Positions 16,129-25,380 are shown, numbered from the stretch's first letter. The stretch is 64,000 nucleotides of DNA from Halomicrobium zhouii (GCF_900114435.1 NZ_FOZK01000003.1:62001-126000), one strand, 5' to 3'. Numbers and translations are program-made. Notes: generated from the sequence alone by a model not told the origin.

Positions 16129-16205
16129 AGCCGGCGTCGAAGTGTACTGTCGGGCCCTTCTAAGGCCTGTCGGTTGTCCGCAATCCGGGCGGCGGACTGA
16201 CTCAC

Positions 16206-16928
16206 CTATCGGTCACGGGGTTCGTCGAACCCGAGGTCGAACAGCACGCCGGCCGTCCGGAGCGGGACTCGTAGCCCGGCGTCGGCGCGCGCACGAAGTA
16301 GCGGTAACGCGGTACCGAGGTCGGTGGCGGACTCGAGCACGGGGAGCATCGGCAAGAAGTCGGCGTCGAGGGTGGCTTCGTCGGCGGCCGCGACCAGCGA
16401 CTCGACGGCCGGGGCGTCGTACGCACCGTCGAAATCGACCGGTTCGGAGAAGCCGGCGTAGTAGACGCGGCCGTCGGTCGTCGGCCCGAGGACCACTTCG
16501 CTCCGCCGGAGCTTCATCGCGGCGCTGTCGACGTGCTGGCGGCCGAGAAACGCCGCGGTCGGCGTGACGGCCGCGGCGGTCTGGACTTCCTCGCGCTCCA
16601 GGAGGTGCGTGACGGTGTTTCCGACTCTGGCGGCGAACGTCGACCCGACCTGCACCTCGTAGCGGATATCGCCCGTGTCGTCGAGTTCGTCCTCCACGAC
16701 GGAGCGGAGCGCGTCCTCCGGGTCCTCAACGTCGACGGAGAGTTGGTCGGCGGGCCGGTAGTTCACGAGCAGTTCGGCGCCGCTCGACTGGACGGCTTCG
16801 CAGACGTCCGCGACCATCGCCCGATAGAGCGTCGCTGCCTCTGCCTCGGACACGACTCCGTCGTCGACCAAGCTCTGGGGGACGGCGCCTTCTTCGGGTG
16901 GATTCGCCAGCACGGCGACTGTGGTCAT
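16206..16928 (-). CDS. DUF2064-type (GT-A-like) protein
   Basis: 240 residues from MTTVAVLANPPEEGAVPQSL. Features of the DUF2064/TIGR04282-type glycosyltransferase-like family are seen: N-terminal VAVLANPP strand, AATLYRAMVADVCEAVQSSG, ELLVNYRP, a central RVGNTVTHLLE, and LGPTTDGRVYYAGF where the family has a metal-binding turn. The fold may be nucleotide-sugar related, but the acidic metal ligands are not clearly conserved, so activity is uncertain. Start ATG 16928 was chosen over an upstream in-frame extension that overlaps the divergent promoter. Confidence 0.8.
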   Translation of the reverse strand: MTTVAVLANPPEEGAVPQSLVDDGVVSEAEAATLYRAMVADVCEAVQSSGAELLVNYRPADQLSVDVEDPEDALRSVVEDELDDTGDIRYEVQVGSTFAARVGNTVTHLLEREEVQTAAAVTPTAAFLGRQHVDSAAMKLRRSEVVLGPTTDGRVYYAGFSEPVDFDGAYDAPAVESLVAAADEATLDADFLPMLPVLESATDLGTALPLLRARADAGLRVPLRTAGVLFDLGFDEPRDR

Positions 16929-16994
16929 ACCAGTCCCTGCGGGCAGTAGCGCCTTGTGAGTTGTCACTCCCGGCTGCGCGTCGGTGGCAGATGA

Positions 16995-17000
16995 TTTATC
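16995..17000 (+). promoter_or_regulatory. TATA-like box for the CBS gene
   Basis: TTTATC centred 27 bases before ATG 17025, fitting leaderless transcription. Confidence 0.55.
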
Positions 17001-17024
17001 CCGGTCGGCAGCGAGGCGTCGGGT

Positions 17025-17459
17025 ATGCTCGTCGCGGAACTGATGACCGCCGACGTGGTCACAGTCGACCACGAGGCGACGCTCGACGACGCCGTCGAAC
17101 GGCTCGTCGGCAACGGGGTGGGATCGGTCGTCGTCGTGAAGAGCGGCTATCCGTCGGGAATTATTACCGAATCCGACGCCCTCGAAGCGGCGTTACGGTC
17201 TGGCCGGGCGCTGTCGGCGATTCCGGTCGACGAGGTGAGTCACAGTCCGATCGTCACGACGTCGCCGGACGCGACCGTACAGGGAGTCGCCCGGCAGATG
17301 GCCGACGAGGACGTCAAGAAGGTCCCCGTCGTCGACGACCTGGATCTCGTGGGCATCGTCACCCACTCCGACATCGTCTGGCACCTCTCGGACATCGAGG
17401 ACGAGGCGACGCGACTCGACCAGGTCAGGGACCGGTGGGAGTCCCGGAAGGGACTCTAA
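17025..17459 (+). CDS. Two-CBS-domain protein
   Basis: 144 residues forming one Bateman module. CBS1 is ELMTADVVTVDHEATLDDAVERL and ends GIITESDALEAAL; CBS2 is VDEVSHSPIVTTSPDATVQGVARQM and ends GIVTHSDIVWHLSD. No extra catalytic domain. CBS pairs bind AMP/ATP or S-adenosyl ligands and act as sensor subunits. Leaderless start at 17025. Convergent with, and almost touching, the uracil-DNA-glycosylase-like gene (1 base apart). Confidence 0.92.
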   Translation: MLVAELMTADVVTVDHEATLDDAVERLVGNGVGSVVVVKSGYPSGIITESDALEAALRSGRALSAIPVDEVSHSPIVTTSPDATVQGVARQMADEDVKKVPVVDDLDLVGIVTHSDIVWHLSDIEDEATRLDQVRDRWESRKGL

Positions 17460-17460
17460 C

Positions 17461-18087
17461 CTATCGCCCGCGGCGGCCCTTTGTCTGTCGGTAATCGCGT
17501 CCGAGCGTCTCGCTGAAGTGTTCGAGAAAGGCAGTCCGCTGGTCGTCGGTCTGCTCGGCTGGATCGATCATCGGCATGATCTCGAACCCGCGTCCGCGGA
17601 TGGTCGTCGCGTGACGTTCCTCGACGTCGAGTTCGTCCGCGGAGAAGGTCGTGTACTCGAAGGCCAGTTCGTTCAGCGGTCGCTGGCCGACGGGGACGAT
17701 GATCTCGGGGTTGATCATCCGTATCTCGCTGTTGAGGTACGGCTCGCAGTTCTGGACCTCCCGGTCGGTCGGCTCGCGTTCGGGATGACGACACCGTGCG
17801 GTGTAGGTGAGAAAGACGTTCGAGAGCTCGGGCTCCATCGCGTCGGGGTCCTCGCACATGTCGACCGCGGCGAGCACGTCCAGCACGCCCCGCTCCTCGT
17901 CACCGAGGAACGGAATCCCGGTCTCGTCGGCGGCCTCGCTGGGTGAATCGCCGAGAACGACGAACTCGGCACCGACGTCGCCGTAGCCGTGCGCGATGGT
18001 CGTCCGCGTCTCGCAGAGCTCGGGACAGTTCTCGCACTCCTCGTCCATCCCGAAGGGGTTCGACGCCGATTCCTGTCTCGCGTCCAT
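17461..18087 (-). CDS. Uracil-DNA glycosylase family protein (type 4/5-like)
   Basis: 208 residues from MDARQESASNPFGMDEECENCPELCETR. The cysteine-rich N-terminus (CENCPELC) with later Cys (MCEDPD, RCRHP, NCEPYL) suggests a 4Fe-4S cluster as in archaeal type-4 enzymes. LGDSPSEAADETGIPFLGDEE matches the uracil-pocket GEAPG...PFVG region, and NVFLTYTARCRHP matches the family strand. The C-terminal MPMIDPAEQ is at the usual HPxxxL position without the His, so substrate or activity may differ. The start excludes an upstream frame inside aroC. Confidence 0.82.
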   Translation of the reverse strand: MDARQESASNPFGMDEECENCPELCETRTTIAHGYGDVGAEFVVLGDSPSEAADETGIPFLGDEERGVLDVLAAVDMCEDPDAMEPELSNVFLTYTARCRHPEREPTDREVQNCEPYLNSEIRMINPEIIVPVGQRPLNELAFEYTTFSADELDVEERHATTIRGRGFEIMPMIDPAEQTDDQRTAFLEHFSETLGRDYRQTKGRRGR

Positions 18088-18166
18088 TTGCTCCGAAAAG
18101 GAGTTCGTCGCGTAAAACCGCGGCGACTGGCGGCCGGCCTGGGTCGCCGACACCGATCCGTGCCGG

Positions 18167-19366
18167 CTACTCCTCGTCGACTGACCGGGCGACCGTGTCC
18201 GCGTCGTCGGGGTCGTTCTGGGGGCTCGACGGGTGGTAGTCGGTGTCGTACTCGCCCGGCTTCCCGTCCAGCCGGTCTGGGTTGATCCGACCGCCGAGGA
18301 GCATGAAGTCCAGAATCGTGCAGTAGAGCATCGCCTCGACGACCGGGACGCCACGGGGCGGGAGCACGGGGTCGTGCCGACCGACGACCTGGATTTCCTT
18401 CTTCTCGCCCGTCTCCCAGTCGACGGTCTGCTGCTTCGACGGAATCGACGTGGGTGCGTGGAGGGTTACCTCGCCATAGATGGGGTCACCCGTCGTGATG
18501 CCACCCTGGAGGCCGCCGTGGTCGTTGCCGACCGGCGTCGGGTCGCCGTCCTCGTCGAACTCCCAGTCCTCGTTCCGGTCGAGCCCGGACACCTCGCGGG
18601 CTTCCTTTCCGAGGCCGAACTCGAAGGCCGTCACGGCCGGAATCGCGAACATCGCCTGACCGAGACGGGCCGGGACCTGGTCGAACCGTGGCGCGCCGAG
18701 GCCGCGCGGGACCCCCTGGCACTCGAAGTAGATGGACCCGCCGATGGAGTTGCCCTCCTGCTGGTACTGGTCGGCCAGGTCGCGCATCTCCTCGGCCGTC
18801 TCGGGGTGGGCACAGCGGACGTCGTTCTCCTCGCTGTGTTCGAGCATCTCGTCGAAGCTGACTTCCGGTGCCTCGATGTCGCCCAGCTGGTTGACGTGAG
18901 CCTTGATCTGGATATCGAACTCGGACTGTTCGAGAACCTGCTTCGCGATGGCACCAGCCGCCACCCAGTTGACCGTCTCGCGGGCCGAGGACCGACCGCC
19001 GCCGCCCCAGTTGCGCGTCCCGAACTTTGCGGAGTAGGTGAAGTCACCGTGCGAGGGTCGCGGCGCCGTGATGAACGGCTCGTACTTCCCCGAGCGGGCG
19101 TCCTTGTTCTCGATGACCATGCCGATGGGCATCCCCGAGGTGTAGCCGTCCTGGACGCCGGACTTGATGGAGACGGCGTCGGGTTCGCCCCGCGAGGTCG
19201 TGATCATCGACTGGCCGGGCTTCCGGCGGTCCAGATCGCGCTGGATGTCCTCTTCGGAGAGTTCCACGCCGGCTGGCACACCGGAGACGGTACAGCCCAT
19301 CGCCTCGCCGTGGCTCTCGCCGAAGGTGGTAAAGCGGAAGAGACGACCGAACTCGTTTCCGTTCAT
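18167..19366 (-). CDS. aroC: Chorismate synthase
   Basis: Last step of the shikimate pathway: converts EPSP to chorismate using reduced FMN. The 399-residue protein shows all family signatures: GRLFRFTTFGESHGEAMGC at the start, RPSHGDFTYSAKFGTRNWGGGGRSSARETV, SIGGSIYFECQGVPRGLG, and GRHDPVLPPRGVPVVEAM. The C-terminus has an acidic haloarchaeal tail. It is followed 182 bases upstream-wise by aroA on the same strand, forming a shikimate pair. Confidence 0.98.
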   Translation of the reverse strand: MNGNEFGRLFRFTTFGESHGEAMGCTVSGVPAGVELSEEDIQRDLDRRKPGQSMITTSRGEPDAVSIKSGVQDGYTSGMPIGMVIENKDARSGKYEPFITAPRPSHGDFTYSAKFGTRNWGGGGRSSARETVNWVAAGAIAKQVLEQSEFDIQIKAHVNQLGDIEAPEVSFDEMLEHSEENDVRCAHPETAEEMRDLADQYQQEGNSIGGSIYFECQGVPRGLGAPRFDQVPARLGQAMFAIPAVTAFEFGLGKEAREVSGLDRNEDWEFDEDGDPTPVGNDHGGLQGGITTGDPIYGEVTLHAPTSIPSKQQTVDWETGEKKEIQVVGRHDPVLPPRGVPVVEAMLYCTILDFMLLGGRINPDRLDGKPGEYDTDYHPSSPQNDPDDADTVARSVDEE

Positions 19367-19548
19367 TACGAACGTGTGCGGTGCGGGGGCATTTCAAGCT
19401 TACAGTCCGGGCGAGGGTTCAAATACCGGAACGGGACCAGACCGCCTGTGGTCTGACCGTCACCCCGCGTCGGGCAGCGGTAGCACGGCACGTCGGCGTG
19501 GGTCGGGGAGTGCCGTCTGTTCGCAATCTCGGCCCGACGTGACCGGCG

Positions 19549-20841
19549 CTACCGGTCGACAGTCGCTCCCAGGTCGTACAGCACGTCGAAGAAGTTCGGG
19601 AAGGAGACGTCGACGTGTTCCGCTCCCTCGACGGTCGTCTCGCCGTCGGCGACCAGGCCGGCAATGGCGAGCGACATGATGATCCGGTGGTCAGCGCGCC
19701 CGTCGACGGTCGCGCCCTGGAGGTCACTCGCGCTGCCGTGGATGGTCAGCGTGTCCTGCGCCTCGTCGACGCTGGCGCCCATCGCGGTGAGTTCCTCGGC
19801 CATCGCGCTCACGCGGTCCGTCTCCTTGTACCGCACGTGCTCGCAGTCGACGATGCGGGTCGTCCCGTCGGCGACGGCCCCGAGCGTCGCGATGGTTGGC
19901 AGGAGGTCGGGCGTGTCGGCGACGCTCACCTCGACGCCGGTGAGGTCGGACCGCCTCGCGGTGATGACGCCGTCGTCCTGATTCCAGTCGACGTCGCCGC
20001 CCATCCGGTCGACGACGTCGACGATCGCCGTGTCGCCCTGGGCGCTCGGGTACGCGGACGTGATAGTCAGTTCGTCCTCCGCGGCGAGGACGCCCGCCGC
20101 GAGCAGGTAGGAGATCGAGGAGAAGTCGCCGGGAACGTGGTACTCGCCATCGACTGGTTCGTAGTGCTGCCCGCCGGAGACGGTGAACCCGTCCGCCGTC
20201 TGCTCGGCCTCGACGCCGAAGGCGTCGAGCACTTCGAGCGTGATGTCCACGTAGGGCGCGCTCTTGAGTTCGGTTTCGAGGTAGACGTCGATTCCTTCGT
20301 CGGTAACCGCACCGGCCATCAACAGCGCGGTGATGTACTGCGAGGAGACGTCGCCCGGGATGGAGACGTCACCGCCGGTGACGCCGCCGCCGACGACGAG
20401 CGGTGCCTGACCGTTGGATCGCGTGCTCTCCGCACGCCCGCCGAGGTCGTCCTCGATAGCGTCGAGCAGCGGCCCCTGCGGTCGCGAACGAAGCGAGTCG
20501 TCGCCGGTGAGGACGGTGAGTCCGTCCTGTAGCGCGGCGGTCGCGGTGACCAGGCGCATCGTCGTCCCGCTGTTGGCGCAGTCGATCACGTCGCCGGGCG
20601 TCTCCGGCTGGCCGCCGAAGCCTGCCACGTCGAGGACGGACTCGTCGTCACGGAGGCCGACGCTGCCGCCGTAGGCGGTGACGGCGCGCATCGTCGCTTT
20701 CGTGTCGGCGCTCACGAGCGGATCGTGGACGAGGGCGCCGTCGGCGTAGCCCGCGGCGAGGATCGCACGGTGCGTGTAGCTCTTCGACGGGGGGGCCTGC
20801 GCGGTCCCCCGGACCGTCGATTGCGAAAGTCGGACGTTCAT
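19549..20841 (-). CDS. aroA: 3-phosphoshikimate 1-carboxyvinyltransferase (EPSP synthase)
   Basis: Joins shikimate-3-phosphate and phosphoenolpyruvate to EPSP. 430 residues starting [35 protein letters not shown], where PPSKSYTHR is the class-specific phosphate/substrate motif. Later [19 protein letters not shown], the ANSGTTMRL region ([13 protein letters not shown]) and KETDR ([14 protein letters not shown]) complete the active site. ATG 20841 is the family-consistent start. Transcribed toward aroC. Confidence 0.98.
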   Translation of the reverse strand: MNVRLSQSTVRGTAQAPPSKSYTHRAILAAGYADGALVHDPLVSADTKATMRAVTAYGGSVGLRDDESVLDVAGFGGQPETPGDVIDCANSGTTMRLVTATAALQDGLTVLTGDDSLRSRPQGPLLDAIEDDLGGRAESTRSNGQAPLVVGGGVTGGDVSIPGDVSSQYITALLMAGAVTDEGIDVYLETELKSAPYVDITLEVLDAFGVEAEQTADGFTVSGGQHYEPVDGEYHVPGDFSSISYLLAAGVLAAEDELTITSAYPSAQGDTAIVDVVDRMGGDVDWNQDDGVITARRSDLTGVEVSVADTPDLLPTIATLGAVADGTTRIVDCEHVRYKETDRVSAMAEELTAMGASVDEAQDTLTIHGSASDLQGATVDGRADHRIIMSLAIAGLVADGETTVEGAEHVDVSFPNFFDVLYDLGATVDR

Positions 20842-20903
20842 GATGCGTCGGTCGTCGGGGCCCGACAAGAGGCTACCGGACCCATCGGAGTCGGAGTGAC
20901 GGA

Positions 20904-21773
20904 TTACTGGACGGCCGACTTCGCCGCGCGGTTGAGCATTACGACGGCAGCGCCGACCATGACGAGGTCCAGTGCGAGGAGGATGGCCAGTGCCGGGACC
21001 AGCGTGTCCCAGACGCCGCCGAATTGCGTCACCTCGATCACCGTCATGACGTCCTCACCGAGCGTCAGCGCGCGGGCGGCGTCGACGCCGTAAGTGATCG
21101 GGTTGAACATCGCGACGGTCTGGATCCACCCGGGCATCACGGAGAGCGGGAGGAACGCGCTGGAGACGAACAGCAACGGGAACTGGAGGATGTTCGCGCC
21201 GATTATCGTCGACTCCTGGTCCCTGGTCACGAGCGCGACGATGTTCGAGAACGCCGTGAACCACAGCGAGAAGACGACCCCGATGGCGAGGATGCCGAGG
21301 ATGCCCGGGATGCCGGTCGCGTAGCGGGCGCCCAGCAGCCAGCCGAGGCCGACGATGATGACGATCTGAGCGACGATCCGGCTGATCTCGGCGAGGCTCT
21401 TGCCGAGGAAGACGCCGGTCCGGCTCATCGGCGAGACGAGGATCTTGTCGAACATCCCTTCCTCGATGTCGTTGACGAGCCCGATTCCCGACGCCGCGGC
21501 GGCCGCGAGTGCAGTCTGGACGGCGATGGCCGGGACGAGGTAGGTCTCGTAGCTGATGGCCGCGCCGTTGCCGCCGATCGCGCTCGTCGCGACCTGGCCG
21601 AAGACCTGGGTGAACAGTACCAGGAAGATGACCGGCTGGAGGAGCGAGCCGGTGAGGATGAACGGGTTCCGGACGGACTTGATCATCCAGCGCTTGTAGT
21701 TGACCCAGACGTCACCGACGAACGAGTTGCCGGTCGCCTGCTGGGACCGCTGTGATGGGTTTTCGGTGCTCAT
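20904..21773 (-). CDS. ABC-2 type transporter permease
   Basis: 289 residues with six predicted helices (first [21 protein letters not shown] near 40, last [23 protein letters not shown] at the C-terminus). The central [22 protein letters not shown] and [33 protein letters not shown] are the conserved ABC-2 (DrrB/NodJ-like) segments. It is translationally coupled (ATGA overlap) to the ATPase gene just upstream and forms an exporter with it. Substrate unknown. Confidence 0.94.
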   Translation of the reverse strand: MSTENPSQRSQQATGNSFVGDVWVNYKRWMIKSVRNPFILTGSLLQPVIFLVLFTQVFGQVATSAIGGNGAAISYETYLVPAIAVQTALAAAAASGIGLVNDIEEGMFDKILVSPMSRTGVFLGKSLAEISRIVAQIVIIVGLGWLLGARYATGIPGILGILAIGVVFSLWFTAFSNIVALVTRDQESTIIGANILQFPLLFVSSAFLPLSVMPGWIQTVAMFNPITYGVDAARALTLGEDVMTVIEVTQFGGVWDTLVPALAILLALDLVMVGAAVVMLNRAAKSAVQ

Positions 21774-22771
21774 CGGGACGCCTCCAGTGGTTCGGATCCG
21801 TCGCCGGCGTCCTCGACGTCGTCGACGTGTTCCCCGGTGACGGCGAGAAAGACGTCGTCCAGCGTCGGCGACCGGACGTTGAACCCGAGCACCGGGATGT
21901 CGGCGTCCCTGAGTGCGAGCAGGACGTCGGTGCCGATCTCGCGGGCCTGGGGCGACGTGATGCTCAGGCCGTCCTCCGTGACGTCGATGGCGCTCCTGTC
22001 GACGGCGTCGGCGCTGGCGACGGCGTCACGGGCGCGTTCGACGTCCGGGCCGTCCTCGGCCAGTTCGACGTCGAGCACTTCGCCGCCGACCTCGCGTTTG
22101 AGTTCCTCCGGCGAGCCGGTGACGACGATCTCGCCGTCGTGGATGACCGAGATGCGGTCACAGAGCTGGTCGGCCTCTTCGAGGTACTGGGTAGTGAGCA
22201 CGATGGTCGTGCCCTCCTCGTTGATCCGTTCGAAGTACTCCCAGAGGCGGTTCCGCGCGGCAGGGTCGAGCCCGGTGGTGGGCTCGTCGAGGAAGACGAG
22301 CGGCGGGCGGTGGACGAGCGCGGTGGCGGCGTCGAGTCGTTTCTTCATGCCGCCGGAGAAGTCGTTGGCGCGCTTGTCCGCGACGTCGGCCAGGTCGGCC
22401 AGTTCGAGCAGTTCGTCGATGCGTTCGGCGCGCTCGCTCCGGGGGACGCCGTAGGCCTCGCAGGCGAATCGGATGTTCTCCCTCGCCGTGAGGTCGTTGT
22501 CGATGCTCGTTTCCTGGGCCATGTAGCCGATGGTCCGGCGGACGTCGCGGGGTCGGTCGACGACGTCGAACCCGTTGACGCGGACGGACCCGCCGGTGGG
22601 TTGCAACAGTGTGGATAGCACCTTGATCGTCGTCGTTTTCCCGGCGCCGTTCGGTCCGAGGAACCCGAACAGTTCGCCTTCGGGAACCTGCAGGTCGACG
22701 TCACGGACGGCCCGCGTGCCGTCGCTGTAGGTCAGTTCCAGCCCATCGACGTCGATGGCGAGCTCACCCAC
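21770..22771 (-). CDS. ABC transporter ATPase, DrrA-type
   Basis: 333 residues. Walker A GPNGAGKTTTIKVL (~40), Q-loop YMAQETSID, signature NDFSGGMKKRLDAATALVHRP, Walker B LVFLDEPTTGLDP and H-loop (TTQYLEEADQL) are all intact. The C-terminal extra domain of about 90 residues (VLDVELAEDGPDVERARDAV..., ending FLAVTGEHVDD) is typical of DrrA/NodI exporters. Partner of the ABC-2 permease; the pair probably exports lipids, drugs or polysaccharide. Confidence 0.95.
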   Translation of the reverse strand: MGELAIDVDGLELTYSDGTRAVRDVDLQVPEGELFGFLGPNGAGKTTTIKVLSTLLQPTGGSVRVNGFDVVDRPRDVRRTIGYMAQETSIDNDLTARENIRFACEAYGVPRSERAERIDELLELADLADVADKRANDFSGGMKKRLDAATALVHRPPLVFLDEPTTGLDPAARNRLWEYFERINEEGTTIVLTTQYLEEADQLCDRISVIHDGEIVVTGSPEELKREVGGEVLDVELAEDGPDVERARDAVASADAVDRSAIDVTEDGLSITSPQAREIGTDVLLALRDADIPVLGFNVRSPTLDDVFLAVTGEHVDDVEDAGDGSEPLEASR

Positions 22772-22961
22772 GATACCCCCTCCGTGGCCCGGTGCGATCT
22801 CCGTTCACGGCTCCACTCTCGAACGCGACCGACAAATACTGTCGTGCTCTCTCAGCGAGTGATTCGGGCCCGGGTCGTTTCGGTTCCCGCAACTATCGTC
22901 CCGGCCCACAGGCGTTCGTGCTGGCGCCGGAACCCCGGAATTCGTCCGAAGGAGCGGTCAC

Positions 22962-22988
22962 GTTCGCCCGTACGCGAACCCCTATAAA
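22962..22988 (+). promoter_or_regulatory. GTTCG-N8-CGAAC palindrome abutting a TATA box
   Basis: GTTCGC-CCGTAC-GCGAAC (22962-22979) lies immediately upstream of TATAAAGG (22982-22988), whose centre is ~26 bases from ATG 23011. A transcription factor bound here would contact the TBP/TFB region. The same half-site spacing is seen at 60121-60140. Confidence 0.6.
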
Positions 22989-23010
22989 GGAGAGAGCGAT
23001 ACGAACTGTC

Positions 23011-23397
23011 ATGGACGATATTTACGTCGCACGACTCATGTCCACCTCGCTCGTAACGGTCACGCCCGAGACGCTCGTCGAAGAGGCTGCCACGCTCATG
23101 CTCAGCGAAGACATCAGTTCGCTCCTCGTCACGAACGACGACGGGGAACTGGCGGGAATCCTGACGACGACCGACTTCGTCGACATCGTCTCGAAGAGCC
23201 ACCCGAAGGCCGAGACGGCCGTCTCGCGGTACATGACGACCGACCTGTACACGACGACGGCCCAGACTCCTGTCCAGGAGGTCGCCGAGGAGATGGTCGA
23301 CCGGGGAATCCACCACGTGCCCGTCGTCGACCCCGAGGAGGGTACTATCGGCATCGTCACTACCTCGGACCTGGCCGCGTACGTCTCCAGCCTCTAG
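23011..23397 (+). CDS. Two-CBS-domain protein (second small Bateman protein)
   Basis: 128 residues, no additional domain. CBS1: ARLMSTSLVTVTPETLVEEAATLML ending LAGILTTTDFVDIV. CBS2: AVSRYMTTDLYTTTAQTPVQEVAEEM ending GIVTTSDLAAYV. Likely a small adenosyl-ligand sensor. It is leaderless under the 22962 palindrome promoter and runs toward the M24 peptidase gene 60 bases downstream. Confidence 0.94.
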   Translation: MDDIYVARLMSTSLVTVTPETLVEEAATLMLSEDISSLLVTNDDGELAGILTTTDFVDIVSKSHPKAETAVSRYMTTDLYTTTAQTPVQEVAEEMVDRGIHHVPVVDPEEGTIGIVTTSDLAAYVSSL

Positions 23398-23457
23398 GTG
23401 TCTGCTGGACGTCCCGGTGACGCCAGAGCCAAGGCACTGGCAAGCGGATCCGTCTGC

Positions 23458-24633
23458 ATGGACCCGGACTTTTCGCGACTCGACGCGTCGCTGGCTGACC
23501 GTGACCTCGACGGCTATCTGATCGACGCCGACTCGGAGAACGCCGACCAGTACTACCTCTCTGGGTTCGACGCCCCCGACCCGTTCGTGACGCTGTACGA
23601 CGGCGAGGTGCACCTCCTGTTCGGCCGGAGTCTGGAATACGGGCGAGCGAAGCGCGAGGCTCGCGCCGCCACGGTCGAACGGAACGTGGACTTCGGCTAT
23701 CGCGAGAAGGTCGCCGAGCACGGGGCCGACGAGGCGCCGTTCCACGTTCTCGCCGAGTTCCTGCGTTCCTATGGCGTCGAGTCGGTCGCGGTGCCACCCC
23801 GATTCCCCGTCTCGGTCGCGGACGCGCTCCGCGACCTGGGAATCACCGTCGAACCGGACCGTGACAGCGTCGTGACGGACGTCCGAGCGACCAAGACCGA
23901 GGCCGAGATCGAATTCATCCGCGACGCCCAGGCCGCCAACGAGAAGGCCATGGCCGCCGCAGAACGGTTGTTCCGTGAGGCCGGCGTCGACGGCGACGGG
24001 CGACTTACCTGCGAGGGCGACGTGCTCACCAGCGAGCGCGTCAAGGAGGAGATCGAGGTGACGCTGTTGCGCAACGGCTGTGCCCTCGACCAGACCATCG
24101 TCGCCGGTGGGGCGGACGCGGCGGACCCACACGACCGGGGAAGCGGGCCGTTCCGGGCCGACGAGCCCATCATCGTCGACATCTTCCCGCGGAACAAGGC
24201 CACGAAGTACAACGGCGACATGACGCGGACGTTCCTCGTCGGCGAAGCGAGCGAGACGGTCCGCGAGTGGTACGACCTCACCGAGCGCGCCTACGAGGCG
24301 GCCCTCGACGCGGTCGAGCCCGGCGCGACCGGTGCTGCCGTCCACGACGCGGTCTGTGACGTCTACGAAGAGGCCGGCGAACCGACGCTCCGGAGCGACG
24401 AGTCGGCCGAGACGGGGTTCATCCACAGCACGGGCCACGGCGTCGGACTCGACGTCCACGAACAGCCCAGTGTCGGGCCCAACGGCGGCGAACTCGAACC
24501 CGGCCACGTCATCACTATCGAACCCGGACTCTACGACCCCGACGTCGGCGGCGTCAGGCTGGAGGACCTCGTCGTCGTCACCGAGGACGGCTACGAGAAT
24601 CTGACGGACTACCCGATGGAACTTGTCGTCTAG
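23458..24633 (+). CDS. M24 family metallopeptidase (Xaa-Pro aminopeptidase-like)
   Basis: 391 residues. An N-terminal creatinase-like domain (1-140) precedes the pita-bread catalytic domain. Metal ligands are visible: IIVDIF (first Asp), YNGDMTRT (second Asp), HSTGHGVGLDVHE (His), IEPGLY (Glu) and VRLEDLV (second Glu). It probably releases N-terminal residues before proline. Start at ATG 23458 begins MDPDFSRLDASLADRDL; an upstream frame start at 23398 is not preferred. Confidence 0.95.
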   Translation: MDPDFSRLDASLADRDLDGYLIDADSENADQYYLSGFDAPDPFVTLYDGEVHLLFGRSLEYGRAKREARAATVERNVDFGYREKVAEHGADEAPFHVLAEFLRSYGVESVAVPPRFPVSVADALRDLGITVEPDRDSVVTDVRATKTEAEIEFIRDAQAANEKAMAAAERLFREAGVDGDGRLTCEGDVLTSERVKEEIEVTLLRNGCALDQTIVAGGADAADPHDRGSGPFRADEPIIVDIFPRNKATKYNGDMTRTFLVGEASETVREWYDLTERAYEAALDAVEPGATGAAVHDAVCDVYEEAGEPTLRSDESAETGFIHSTGHGVGLDVHEQPSVGPNGGELEPGHVITIEPGLYDPDVGGVRLEDLVVVTEDGYENLTDYPMELVV

Positions 24634-24706
24634 AGCGGGGCCAAGCGCGCTCCGTCCGGACGAACGACCCCACAACGCCTATCCGGACCGACGGCAAAGC
24701 CGGGGT

Positions 24707-24919
24707 ATGGCCGACTACACCACGGTTTCGATCCCGAAGGACCTCGCCGAGCGGGTCGACGAGACCATCGAGGGGACCAGCTTCTCCAGCACGAGCGACC
24801 TCGTCAGGTTCCTGCTGCGGAGCATCGTCATCCAGCACCAGCGCGAGGGCGAACTCACGGAGGCGCAGTTCCAGGACATTGCCGACCAGCTCAGGGACCT
24901 GGGATACATCGAGGACTGA
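24707..24919 (+). CDS. Ribbon-helix-helix (CopG-like) protein
   Basis: 70 residues: ADYTTVSIPKDLAERVDETI (DNA-contact strand and first helix), SFSSTSDLVRFLLRSIVIQHQREGELTEAQFQDIADQL. The pattern VSIPK..., a turn and a helix matches the RHH fold. It is a small DNA-binding regulator or antitoxin-like protein, with no toxin gene beside it. Next to the M24 gene. Confidence 0.88.
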   Translation: MADYTTVSIPKDLAERVDETIEGTSFSSTSDLVRFLLRSIVIQHQREGELTEAQFQDIADQLRDLGYIED

Positions 24920-24933
24920 GTGGGACCAGCGGA

Positions 24934-25353
24934 TCACTCCAGCACTTCTTCCGGCGGTTCCGCGTCGAGCAGTTCCAGCTCCTGCTGGTCTCCCCGCCGG
25001 TCGAAGGCGGCCAGGGACGCCTCCTCCCACGGTGGGACGGCGACGAACACCACCTCGTGGAGGTCGTCCTCCTTCGTCAGCGAGAGGTTCCCGTCCGGGT
25101 GGGAGACGAACCGGCCCTGGGTCTGGCCGACGGGGGTCCCAAGATCCACGCCGAAGACGGCGTTGACCGACCCACCGGCGCTGGGCATGTAGAAGTGCGT
25201 GAAGACGGGCGTCTCGGGCGGCAGGTCGGTCTCCGGGAGCTCGCTGGCTTGCGTGACGGCGACGGAGATCGTCACCGAGTCGGGACCGGCCTCCTCGGCC
25301 ATCCGCAGGAGCGTGTCGATCAGGCCACGAGTCGCGTAGATCACGTCCGTCAT
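24934..25353 (-). CDS. Divergent JAMM/MPN-fold protein
   Basis: 139 residues. The stretch GQTQGRFVSHPDGNLSLTKEDDLHE is laid out like the JAMM HxHP...S...D motif, with SHP and a Ser/Thr and Asp spaced similarly, but with the first His (HxHP) replaced by Val. VFTHFYMPSAG and FVAVPPW are strand-like segments I associate with haloarchaeal Mov34/MPN/PAD-1-annotated proteins. It may be an inactive or atypical isopeptidase, with function uncertain. Confidence 0.7.
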   Translation of the reverse strand: MTDVIYATRGLIDTLLRMAEEAGPDSVTISVAVTQASELPETDLPPETPVFTHFYMPSAGGSVNAVFGVDLGTPVGQTQGRFVSHPDGNLSLTKEDDLHEVVFVAVPPWEEASLAAFDRRGDQQELELLDAEPPEEVLE

Positions 25354-25380
25354 TGCGGGTCTGTGGACATAATGCCGTCG

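Noticed and set aside
19400-19440. tRNA-like GAGGGTTCAAATACC
   Set aside because: Resembles a T arm, but no acceptor or anticodon partners are found around it.
22852-24675. 607-residue minus-strand frame opposite the CBS and M24 genes
   Set aside because: Both plus-strand genes have strong family motifs; this frame has none.
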